Below, one piece after another: positions 56,928 to 64,000 of a DNA stretch of 64,000 bases. Location: NCBI GenBank assembly GCA_029310945.1, contig JARJFC010000008.1:50289-114288 (forward strand), written 5' to 3'. Source of the DNA: Leptospira sp. 96542. GTDB lineage: Bacteria > Spirochaetota > Leptospiria > Leptospirales > Leptospiraceae. The notes beneath the pieces were generated by a model. It saw only the letters and a list, made by a program, of their open reading frames with translations. It ran no database searches and was not told where the DNA came from. Numbering within the stretch: position 1 is the first letter of the stretch; every line of letters begins with the position of its first letter. The position numbers were made by a program, and so were the translations under genes.

Positions 56928-57623
56928 ATGGGAATCCAAAAAAAATTACTCTTTCTTTCCATTGGTCTCATCGGCCTATTTTTTTTCTTTTTGCTCATGC
57001 TGCAGTCAGACGATGGCGAAGAAAAACGAAAAAACAAAAATAAGAACAAAGGTCTTTCCTATCTCATCGGTGGTGGTACGGGCGATTCCAAGGGTGCCAA
57101 CCAATTGGGGGTGCGGGGAGAGGACGCAAGTTCTATCTTTGATTCCGATTATTATAGTGCGGGCGGGATGAAATATGAGGAAGAGGTGGCTCCCGAAGTG
57201 GCCGCAAACGGCGAAATCCCCATCAATCCACAAACGGGCAAACCCTACCCGCCAGAGGCCATGCAGGCTTTTGATGAATTACGCGAACAATTTCCAGGCA
57301 ATGACCTCATCCCCAAACGACTCACTCCCGAAGTGAAACAAAAACAAGAAGAGTTCAACCAAAAATTGGCTCGGGCAACGAGTTCTGTTTACGGAGGCAC
57401 TCCCAATGCCAATGATTTGAATTTTTACTTTAACCATGTGAAAAAACAAGGTAAAGATCGAATGGAAATCATTAGTTACCTCATCGAATCACAGGGTGGT
57501 GAAGACGAAGAGATGGATAAAAAATTCGAAGAAATTATGAAAAACATCAAGTTTCAAAACGAACAAATTGAAAAGGAAGCAATCAAAGCTTTCGAAAAAG
57601 CTGGCTTACCACCACCAAACTAA
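56928..57623 (+). CDS. Membrane-anchored hypothetical protein
   Basis: 231 residues with one N-terminal helix (KLLFLSIGLIGLFFFFLLML), then a Lys/Asn-rich linker (KRKNKNKNKG), a glycine-rich stretch, a Pro-rich segment (INPQTGKPYPPEAMQAFDEL) and a C-terminal acidic helical part (EEMDKKFEEIMKNIKFQNEQ). The helix could be a signal anchor with the rest in the periplasm. No family recognised. Convergent with nadE with a four-base overlap of the stops. Confidence 0.65.
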   Translation: MGIQKKLLFLSIGLIGLFFFFLLMLQSDDGEEKRKNKNKNKGLSYLIGGGTGDSKGANQLGVRGEDASSIFDSDYYSAGGMKYEEEVAPEVAANGEIPINPQTGKPYPPEAMQAFDELREQFPGNDLIPKRLTPEVKQKQEEFNQKLARATSSVYGGTPNANDLNFYFNHVKKQGKDRMEIISYLIESQGGEDEEMDKKFEEIMKNIKFQNEQIEKEAIKAFEKAGLPPPN

Positions 57624-59542
57624 GATTCGTTGGAAAGTATGGGGAATCGAAAACTAGATTTTGGATCCAACCCATACTCATCCAAATGAAACGACGGAGG
57701 CAACCGTTCCCGTTTCCATTGCGAGAGGTTGAATAATTTTTGGAATTTTTGAATGCACTGCTGTAAAAAATCTTTCGACTCGTCTGGAAATTCAAAAATT
57801 AAATTTTCTAACACTTCTGCTTCCGATAAACCATGATACACAATTTTTGACTCAATGGCTTGTAAAATCGTATAAGGCATTAAGTCTTTTTCGTCTTCTT
57901 GGTGTTCACCAAGCGGTTTTAATTCTGCCGTGGGTTTTGTTGTGCGTAATGTTTTTAAAGACTCCATGGGTTTTACAAAACGATTTTTTCCCAATTGGAT
58001 GTCATCTATCCAAGCCAATATAAATTCTTTACTCACACCGCTTATGGGGCAAATCGATCCTGAACTATCACCATCCATGGTTGTATAACCGACACTCGCT
58101 TCACTTCGATTGCCTGTTGATAGAAGAAGGTGGCCATAATAATTGGCGAGTAACCATATGAGGGGAGAACGAACACGCGCTTGGATGTTTTGTAAAACCA
58201 AATCGTGGTTTTTCCAATCTAGGTTTTTTTGTAAAACACCTTCGATTGTTTTTACTGATGAGTTTACTATGTCTGAAATGGAAATGGAAAAAAATGGAAC
58301 GGAAAGTTCATCTGCTAATTGTTCCGCAATTTTTTCTGTGATTACCGAATTGTTTTCTGTTTTTTGATATAAAGTCACAAGGAGGAGGGATTCTTCGATG
58401 CCCATTTGGCTAAAAATTTCTTCACCTAATTCGAGCTTTGCTAATCGTTTCATTACATCCACTAGGATTGCACAGGTTGCACTGTCCGCTCCACCTGATA
58501 ACGAAAGGGTAAATCCCTTCGTTTTTGACTTTTTTAAGTAATCAAAAAGACCAAGAGAAACTGCCTTTGTGAATTCTTCAAATTGGGTAAGTATAATACC
58601 TTGGTTCTCGTTTGGTGTTTTTTCTTTCCGTTTGTCTATGACGAGGGGTCTGTCTTCGGTATTTTTCGCCAAAACAATTGTTTTTATGTCGGTTGTATTT
58701 TGGTCAGGGTAACTTTTTCTAAATTCACGGGTTTTGTGTGATTTCACTTTTGTGGGGAAAAAATCATAAACTGTTGTCATATGGTTGGCAAAATGAAGCC
58801 TAGATCCTTCCTTCACAACCTGTCCTAGTTCTGCAAACAAAGCCCCACCTTCAAAAATCAACCTTCCTGATTCGTTGCCACATAAATTGGTGAATACTAC
58901 CAAATTATTTTGGTTACGCGATATTTCTTGGAACATTGTTTTTCTAGTCTTCTGTTTCCCAATGGCAAAATGAGATGCACCAGGTGAAAATAAAATATCA
59001 ATTCCTTTTTCTGCATATACAGAAGATGGTTTGGTGTATGACCATGAGTCTTCGCAAATTTCAATCGCAAACTTGATCGATTCATATTCAAATACAAAAT
59101 GTCCAAATGGGATCAATTGCCCATCGAAATGGAGGTTATCGTTTAAAAATTTGGGCTCTGAATGAAACCATCTTTTTTCATAATGAACTCCCGTGTTCGC
59201 CAAATTTGTTTTTGGGACGAGAGCAAGTATTTTTCCATTTTGGACAACAGCCATACAGTTGAATAAAAAGGAATCTTTTAGAATGGGTAACCCAAATAAT
59301 ATGATTTTGCCTTTGGAAAGTGGCAAAATGTTTTTTAGCGTTTGGAGTGATTTTTCCCAAACAGCTGGGCGGTAGAATGCATCCTCACAACCGTAACCAG
59401 AAACACAAAGTTCAGGAAAGACTAAAATATTTGCAGAGCTAACTTCTTTCGAATGGATAACATCTCTCATTCGTGCAAAGTTTCCAGAGAAGTCGAGAGG
59501 TGTGGTGTTTAAAGTGATGGCAGCAATTTTAATGGGAATCAT
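57620..59542 (-). CDS. nadE: Glutamine-dependent NAD+ synthetase
   Basis: 640 residues. Residues 1-~270 are a nitrilase-like glutaminase: Glu in VFPELCVSGYG (about 44), Lys in VPKTNLANTG and Cys in AIEICEDSWSY (about 170) make the catalytic triad. From ~330 is the synthetase with LSGGADSATCAILV (PP-loop, about 349). Uses glutamine-derived ammonia to amidate deamido-NAD. Starts 14 bases inside the 3' end of waaA. Confidence 0.94.
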   Translation of the reverse strand: MIPIKIAAITLNTTPLDFSGNFARMRDVIHSKEVSSANILVFPELCVSGYGCEDAFYRPAVWEKSLQTLKNILPLSKGKIILFGLPILKDSFLFNCMAVVQNGKILALVPKTNLANTGVHYEKRWFHSEPKFLNDNLHFDGQLIPFGHFVFEYESIKFAIEICEDSWSYTKPSSVYAEKGIDILFSPGASHFAIGKQKTRKTMFQEISRNQNNLVVFTNLCGNESGRLIFEGGALFAELGQVVKEGSRLHFANHMTTVYDFFPTKVKSHKTREFRKSYPDQNTTDIKTIVLAKNTEDRPLVIDKRKEKTPNENQGIILTQFEEFTKAVSLGLFDYLKKSKTKGFTLSLSGGADSATCAILVDVMKRLAKLELGEEIFSQMGIEESLLLVTLYQKTENNSVITEKIAEQLADELSVPFFSISISDIVNSSVKTIEGVLQKNLDWKNHDLVLQNIQARVRSPLIWLLANYYGHLLLSTGNRSEASVGYTTMDGDSSGSICPISGVSKEFILAWIDDIQLGKNRFVKPMESLKTLRTTKPTAELKPLGEHQEDEKDLMPYTILQAIESKIVYHGLSEAEVLENLIFEFPDESKDFLQQCIQKFQKLFNLSQWKRERLPPSFHLDEYGLDPKSSFRFPILSNES

Positions 59543-60818
59543 TCAGAAAAACTCGTAAATAAATCTTTTCTGAGGCACCTTTGTTTTCAACCACAAAGTT
59601 TCTATTGATTTCGCCCATTTTTTTCTTTGTATTTTCATTTTTTAATAAAATATCAAGATTATTTACAAAATCGTTTTTAGTCTTATTTATGAAAATCCCA
59701 CCTAACTCATTCATTACGATTGCTTCTGGTGCATTAGAAATTTTTGGTCCAGTGAGGATTGGTAAACCGAGAGCCGCAGGTTCGATTGTATTGTGGATTC
59801 GGTTATGAAACCCTCCCCCTACGTATGCGATTTTTCCATATCGATAAGCAAAAGCCAAAATTCCTATTTCATCGAAGAATAAAAACTTTGGCAATACCTC
59901 TAGGGTATCCTTATCTTTTAGCAAACTAAATTTAGAAACAGTTCCGAATTCTGAAATTTTTTCCATCACTGGTCGGATACGATCTTCGTCCCATTTGTGT
60001 GGAAAAATCCAAAAAAAATCATTCGTTGGATGGTTTGTTAGATATTCGAGTAAATACGATTCACAAACAGGGTAGGTTGATCCAAAAATCACAGGAGGGT
60101 TTTTACGGATCGATTCAAATTGTTTATTTATAAAATCAGTAAATGATTTAGGAGGTTCTTTGGTTTCCAATTTGAGTGTAACAGAATCAAAGCGAGAATC
60201 TCCCAAAACAGCAAAATCGGTTTGTTTTGATAGAAAAGGCAAAAACTCTTTTTCCAAAACAGAATGAGAAGGATAAATACCTGCCAAATAAGAGAAACTT
60301 TTTTTCGTGAGTAAGGCCGCAAAACCTTTGTTTCTTGTTGAGTTTTTGTTCAGAGAGGCGCAAACCAAATAACTCGGAGTGTGCCATTTGTTTGCAGACC
60401 TGAGTAAATTTGGCCAAGTGTCCCAAGCAAGTATGATTAGTTTTTTTGGGCGCAAATTGAAAAATATAGAATCATAAACAAATGGTAAATCAAAAGGAAG
60501 AAAGAAAGAAAGATCAAGAACCGGATCATTCAAATGGTTTTCCTTTACACTGGATGAAAAAACCGATTGTAAAATAAAAATATTGGGGTTCTTCTTTTTT
60601 AAAACGGTCGCAATTGCTTTTGCTTGGTCGAGTTCTCCTACACTCGCACTGTGGAGCCAAATCACTTCTTTGTTTGGATTTATTTTTGTTTGTAAAACAG
60701 TGTTTAACGATTTTTCCCTTTTTAAGAATTCTCTGCGAATCGGGCCAGGAAAAAAAGAGATCATACGAATGATTGAATACAGTATAATGATAATGAAGTT
60801 ATAAATTACAAAGATCAT
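59529..60818 (-). CDS. waaA: 3-deoxy-D-manno-octulosonic acid (Kdo) transferase
   Basis: 429 residues from the ATG overlapping the preceding stop (ATGA), beginning MIFVIYNFIIIILYSIIR, an N-terminal membrane anchor. WLHSASVGELDQAKAIA (about 54-70) carries the catalytic Glu in SVGE; LAWDTWPNLL, GSTYPVCESYLLEYL and GKIAYVGGGFHNRIHNTIEP then AALGLPILTGP are WaaA signatures. Adds Kdo to lipid A at the cytoplasmic face of the inner membrane. Confidence 0.92.
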   Translation of the reverse strand: MIFVIYNFIIIILYSIIRMISFFPGPIRREFLKREKSLNTVLQTKINPNKEVIWLHSASVGELDQAKAIATVLKKKNPNIFILQSVFSSSVKENHLNDPVLDLSFFLPFDLPFVYDSIFFNLRPKKLIILAWDTWPNLLRSANKWHTPSYLVCASLNKNSTRNKGFAALLTKKSFSYLAGIYPSHSVLEKEFLPFLSKQTDFAVLGDSRFDSVTLKLETKEPPKSFTDFINKQFESIRKNPPVIFGSTYPVCESYLLEYLTNHPTNDFFWIFPHKWDEDRIRPVMEKISEFGTVSKFSLLKDKDTLEVLPKFLFFDEIGILAFAYRYGKIAYVGGGFHNRIHNTIEPAALGLPILTGPKISNAPEAIVMNELGGIFINKTKNDFVNNLDILLKNENTKKKMGEINRNFVVENKGASEKIYLRVFLNDSH

Positions 60819-61564
60819 TTGGATCTTGAACCCCAAGTGTCCATAACCTCTGCCCCAGGATAGGTAAAGGTTCTTTTGTCTATGACAAAACTCAAATTAT
60901 CAAAATACAAATGGAATGCCCCCCTTTTTTGTGAGGCTCGGGTTTTTAGAAAAAAAGACTTAAACGCAACGGGAAAGGATTGGGATTGGATGAGCCTTGT
61001 ATTTTCTTTGGGAAGGGTGAGGGGGAGCTCGAGCCGTCTCCAGCCAACAAAATTCAAAAGTCCAAAATCAAAGAGGATGTCCTTGGATTTTTTTTGTGAT
61101 AAAGCCATACTCAAGTTAATATGATGGCCTTCGGAATACACCCAAACGATTGCCTGGATGGGCATACCCAAAGGAAAGTGGATTGGTTCTTTTGGTCTGA
61201 TTTCCCAATGGTCGAGTCTGGGATTTTCGACAAAGGATTGGATGAGAAAAGAAGTTTGGTTTTGGAACTGCGAATACCCAACTTGTTTCAGGAGATTTCC
61301 TTCTGCAAGGAAGGCATCGTTTCCACTCAAGTTTCCTCCAAACTCTGTATGGGCAAGGAAAGAGTCGGGGCGATAGAAAGACCAAGGTCTCTCGCCTTCA
61401 AAATCCTCCGCGAGAAACAACATATAGCTAGGATCAATTTTCAATGCTTGTGACAAAACATTCACCCGACCCAATTCATCAGGGTCGTAAGGTTTAGGGA
61501 GTGAGAAGGTCGGTTGGATGCTTAGGAGAATTCCCAAGGTCAAACAGTTGAATTTTTTTATCAT
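60815..61564 (-). CDS. FlaA-family flagellar filament outer-layer protein
   Basis: 249 residues with an N-terminal signal peptide (FNCLTLGILLSIQPTFSLP). The mature protein matches the spirochaete FlaA layout: AEDFEGERPWSFYRPDSF near 50, HWEIRPKEPIHFPLGMPIQA then IVWVYSEGHHINLSMAL, and LLNFVGWRRLELPLTLP. FlaA-family proteins sheath the periplasmic flagellar core in spirochaetes. Whether this is FlaA1/FlaA2 itself or a paralogue cannot be said. Coupled to waaA. Confidence 0.7.
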   Translation of the reverse strand: MIKKFNCLTLGILLSIQPTFSLPKPYDPDELGRVNVLSQALKIDPSYMLFLAEDFEGERPWSFYRPDSFLAHTEFGGNLSGNDAFLAEGNLLKQVGYSQFQNQTSFLIQSFVENPRLDHWEIRPKEPIHFPLGMPIQAIVWVYSEGHHINLSMALSQKKSKDILFDFGLLNFVGWRRLELPLTLPKENTRLIQSQSFPVAFKSFFLKTRASQKRGAFHLYFDNLSFVIDKRTFTYPGAEVMDTWGSRSK

Positions 61565-61638
61565 TTCTATTATTTCTCACTTTTCGAAACAGAAAAAACG
61601 TGTACTCATGTACCAAACAAAGGGTAGGAAACCGCTTT

Positions 61639-62412
61639 ATGGGCCGACGAGACAATCTGAAAATTTTCACAACTGCCATTCTCGTAGTCCTGTTATTCTC
61701 TTCGTTCATTTTTGCATTTATCTATAGGAATGAAATTGTCCAAAAGCTGCAAACTGTCGGAAAAACGGGAGATGTTGACCGAGGGGAACGGGAGATTGTA
61801 AAACCAGCCGACAAAAACGAAGTTTATACCCCAGAAACTCTCGTCACAACTCCAAAAGATGGGGTGAATCCAAATCTGCCAGAACTTCCGAATCTTGAGG
61901 ATATGGAACCAGATTTGGATAAGTCGCGTTCTGTTTCCGTAACAGGTGCGCAAAAAAAGACCGAATCCCAAACAAAATCGCTCAAAGAGAAAATTGACCG
62001 CATTGAAGAGAGTATCGAACCCAAACCGAAAGAAACCAAAACAACAACAAAAGAGACAATGGATGCCAAGGAAACTCCTAAGGCAGCTACCAGTGAAGAA
62101 ATTGCCACAACACCAACATCTGGAAAAAAAATATCTGATCCAGTGAAATTACAAAAAATAAATACATCCAGCAAACAATTGTCAGATGGCAAGAAGAAAA
62201 AAGTCAAATCCACAAAGATGGTATCTTCAACTTCCTATAAAAAAACAAAGGAACCAAAACCATCAAAATCTTCCAAAATGAATGTCAATTATGAATCGAG
62301 GTTGGCAGCTGTGGAAGGAAAATTGAAGTCAAATGATGAAAGGAATGAAAAACGATTTTCTGAAATTGAACGTCGGATCGAATCCTTGGAAAAAGCTCTC
62401 AACCAAAAATAG
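61639..62412 (+). CDS. Membrane-anchored protein with Lys/Thr linker and coiled coil
   Basis: 257 residues. Start at the ATG after AGGAAACC (MGRRDNLKIFTTA). One helix (AILVVLLFSSFIFAFIY, about 13-29), a long low-complexity linker rich in Lys, Thr, Glu and Pro (about 50-205), and a C-terminal coiled coil (SRLAAVEGKLKSNDERNEKR then FSEIERRIESLEKAL). The layout suggests a periplasm-spanning or envelope-tethering protein. Family not recognised. The stop overlaps the GTG of the next gene by one base. Confidence 0.65.
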   Translation: MGRRDNLKIFTTAILVVLLFSSFIFAFIYRNEIVQKLQTVGKTGDVDRGEREIVKPADKNEVYTPETLVTTPKDGVNPNLPELPNLEDMEPDLDKSRSVSVTGAQKKTESQTKSLKEKIDRIEESIEPKPKETKTTTKETMDAKETPKAATSEEIATTPTSGKKISDPVKLQKINTSSKQLSDGKKKKVKSTKMVSSTSYKKTKEPKPSKSSKMNVNYESRLAAVEGKLKSNDERNEKRFSEIERRIESLEKALNQK

Positions 62413-63101
62413 TGGCCGACTACGGTAAACTTTACCATAATTTGGACAGTGACCTGACGGCAAAGTATCCAGGTTCATCCTACACCCTCATTGCTGTCAG
62501 CAAAACCAAACCTTTTGAGGTTGTGCGAGATGCGTATCTGCAAGGCATCCGGCATTTTGGTGAAAATTATATCCCTGAGGCCATTGATAAATTTTCAAAA
62601 TTAAGAGACGAGTTTCCTGAAGCGAGAGAGTCTGTTTTTCTCCACCATATCGGTCCTGTCCAATCGGGAAACCTTCGGAAACTGTTTGGTGTTTTTCAAT
62701 TCACTCATGGAGTAGGGAGTGTTTCGAGTTTGAAGGAACTTTCCAAACGTGCGGCGAAAGACAAACTAACAATTCGTTATTTTTTACAAATCAATGCAAC
62801 AGGAGAATCCACCAAACATGGATTTTCTTTGGAGGAAATTCAAAAATGGAAAGATGATTTTCCAACCTACCAAAATGAATTTTGTATATGGGAAGGGTTT
62901 ATGGCGATGGGGCCGTCATCTGGAGATCCCATAGAAACAAGAGAAACATTCAAAAGTATAAACCAGTTTCGAAAATTGGTATTTCCCGACAAAAAATTGT
63001 CTATGGGAATGAGTGGGGATTACGAACTTGCATTGGAAGAAGGATCCAATTTTTTAAGGATTGGGTCTCTCATTTTTGGAGATAGAAATTATGCCAAATG
63101 A
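62412..63101 (+). CDS. YggS-family PLP-binding protein
   Basis: 229 residues from GTG in the TAGTG overlap. PLP-binding homeostasis protein family (YggS/PROSC). TLIAVSKTKPFEVV carries the PLP Lys (about 32), FGENYIPEAIDKF, FLHHIGPVQSGNLRKL and the C-terminal SMGMSGDYELALEEGSNFLR then IGSLIFGDRNYAK are diagnostic. Controls free PLP and affects amino acid pools; no catalytic activity is established. Neighbour proC is a common partner. Confidence 0.93.
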   Translation: MADYGKLYHNLDSDLTAKYPGSSYTLIAVSKTKPFEVVRDAYLQGIRHFGENYIPEAIDKFSKLRDEFPEARESVFLHHIGPVQSGNLRKLFGVFQFTHGVGSVSSLKELSKRAAKDKLTIRYFLQINATGESTKHGFSLEEIQKWKDDFPTYQNEFCIWEGFMAMGPSSGDPIETRETFKSINQFRKLVFPDKKLSMGMSGDYELALEEGSNFLRIGSLIFGDRNYAK

Positions 63102-63867
63102 AAACATTGGAATCATCGGCCTTGGGCAAATGGGGAGTGCCATAGCCAAGGGATTACAGAACGAAAAAAAAACAGTCAACGGGTTTGATCCCTTTGTCAA
63201 GGAAGCAGCTGGAATCAGAATGTTTTCTTCTATTCCTCTTCTGGCAGGAGTATCTGACGTATTGATTGTGGCAGTAAAACCCAATATGGTTGTTCCCGTT
63301 TTGCAGGAGTTAGTGGATGCCAAAATCATCATTTCCATTGCTGCAGGCATTTCTTACGATACATTAAAAAAAAATTCTCCAATAGGTTCTCGGGTCATTC
63401 GTGTTATGCCAAACCTGGCTCTACTTGCGTCTCGCGGAGCCCTTGCCTTTTATTCAGAAGATGAAGATGCCAAAATTGTTTTGGAACTATTTTCTAGTTT
63501 GGGAGTGTCTGTCCGCGTTTCTAAGGAGACCCTCATGGATGCGGTGACAGGGCTTTCTGGTTCTGGTCCTGCCTATGTTTTGAGTTTTTTGCATGCAATG
63601 ACAGAAGCCGGTTTGAAAGAGGGTTTGAGTTTTGACGAAGCCCAGAGTTTGGCTATGGAAACCATTGAAGGAACCATGGTTTACTTTCGCAAATTAAAGG
63701 AAACCGATCCCAAGGTGCACCCTATGGAAGTTCGGAACCGGGTGACCTCACCGGGAGGTACAACCATCCATGGATTGGATGCCTTGGAAAGGGGTGGTTT
63801 TACCATGGCGGTGAAAGATGCCGTTTCAAAGGCAAGCGAAAGGAGCAGGGAATTAGGAAAGGGATGA
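63091..63867 (+). CDS. proC: Pyrroline-5-carboxylate reductase
   Basis: 258 residues from the ATG giving MPNENIGIIGLGQMGSAIAK; this NAD(P)-binding Rossmann motif lies at 6-20. VAVKPNMVVPVL (about 63), IRVMPNLALLASRG (about 106), and GLSGSGPAYVLSFLHAMTEA (about 155-174) plus VTSPGGTTIHGLDAL are all typical. Last step of proline synthesis. Starts 11 bases inside the 3' end of the yggS-type gene. Confidence 0.95.
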   Translation: MPNENIGIIGLGQMGSAIAKGLQNEKKTVNGFDPFVKEAAGIRMFSSIPLLAGVSDVLIVAVKPNMVVPVLQELVDAKIIISIAAGISYDTLKKNSPIGSRVIRVMPNLALLASRGALAFYSEDEDAKIVLELFSSLGVSVRVSKETLMDAVTGLSGSGPAYVLSFLHAMTEAGLKEGLSFDEAQSLAMETIEGTMVYFRKLKETDPKVHPMEVRNRVTSPGGTTIHGLDALERGGFTMAVKDAVSKASERSRELGKG

Positions 63868-64000
63868 TGACGGGCGTCCGTCTGGTGCCCCGTCTGACGG
63901 CGCGTGGTTCACCGGTATCTTGATTCACTGCAAAAAAATATCCGTCAGGGTGGTCCGTTTTTGTTTTTCGCGAGACATGGAGGATGAGAGATCTCATCTT
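63868..64000. other. Repeat-containing intergenic tail with terminator-like end
   Basis: 133 bases after proC, visibly richer in G+C than the rest. GACGG and CCGTC recur: GACGG-GCGT-CCGTC (63869-63882), CCGTC-T-GACGG (63890-63900) and TGACGG (63895-63900) pairing with CCGTCA (63942-63947). A T-run GTTTTTGTTTTT follows (63957-63968), so it may be a compound terminator of proC or a small structured RNA. An ATG at 63977 opening an 8-codon frame to the window edge could be the next gene. No coding call is made. Confidence 0.35.

Noticed and set aside
1..64000. tRNA or rRNA genes, CRISPR arrays, insertion sequences, prophage genes
   Set aside because: Intergenic gaps were read through by eye; none holds a cloverleaf with a T-loop, direct repeats with spacers, or transposase or integrase motifs.

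Overview
This is an ordinary, densely coded stretch of bacterial chromosome of low G+C (judged by eye, not counted). It looks like Leptospira. The pointers are a FlaA-family filament sheath protein and FlgM, an isoleucine-type citramalate synthase closely resembling the characterised L. interrogans CimA, the long plant/Chlamydia-like form of IspG, Kdo transferase (so an outer membrane with LPS), many short lipoproteins, and a LexA without a visible upstream SOS box. The species cannot be fixed from this window. No rRNA, tRNA, CRISPR array, insertion sequence or prophage gene was recognised. No gap between genes exceeds 300 bases.

Layout. 1-4.3 kb: 3' part of a sulfatase-fold protein, then carB. 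4.3-14.6 kb (mostly minus strand): DUF1499 lipoprotein; a GH15 hydrolase overlapping a fused trehalose-phosphate synthase/phosphatase; a TetR regulator; a DUF3999/DUF2339 membrane pair; ispG. 14.8-23.8 kb (plus strand): a tight series of small hypothetical, mutY, histidine kinase, response regulator, Smr protein, cimA, pth, DedA, Cys-rich mini-protein and rarA. 24.0-35.6 kb: a twelve-gene complex I operon, nuoABCDEFHJKLMN, with no nuoG or nuoI. 35.6-38.5 kb: acireductone dioxygenase behind a hairpin-rich leader, then recJ and a bactofilin on the minus strand. 38.5-45.4 kb: a heavy-metal RND efflux operon with a soluble pyrophosphatase gene coupled between the pump and outer-membrane genes. 45.4-52.3 kb: lexA, lipoprotein, ctp, tsaD, pssA, then STAS, metallo-beta-lactamase-fold and glpK genes. 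52.3-56.9 kb (minus): two unknown genes, an iron-alcohol-dehydrogenase homologue that has lost its metal ligands, flgM, rsmI and a Cys-rich lipoprotein. 56.9-64 kb: a membrane-anchored unknown, nadE, waaA, a FlaA-like protein, another membrane-anchored unknown, a YggS-type PLP protein and proC.

How the genes work together. Many neighbours overlap by four bases (ATGA) or one base (TAATG), so translational coupling is the rule. The nuo block encodes a membrane proton pump with NADH-input subunits E and F. The efflux block encodes a complete tripartite metal exporter. Other genes cover pyrimidine/arginine, isoleucine, isoprenoid, NAD, proline, phospholipid and LPS supply, plus DNA repair (mutY, rarA, recJ, lexA).

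I found no self-contained new defence or mobile system. The most unusual items are the pyrophosphatase inside the efflux operon, the metal-ligand-less dehydrogenase with two coupled unknown genes, the complex I operon without G and I, a lexA that looks leaderless, and several perfect dyads in regulatory gaps.
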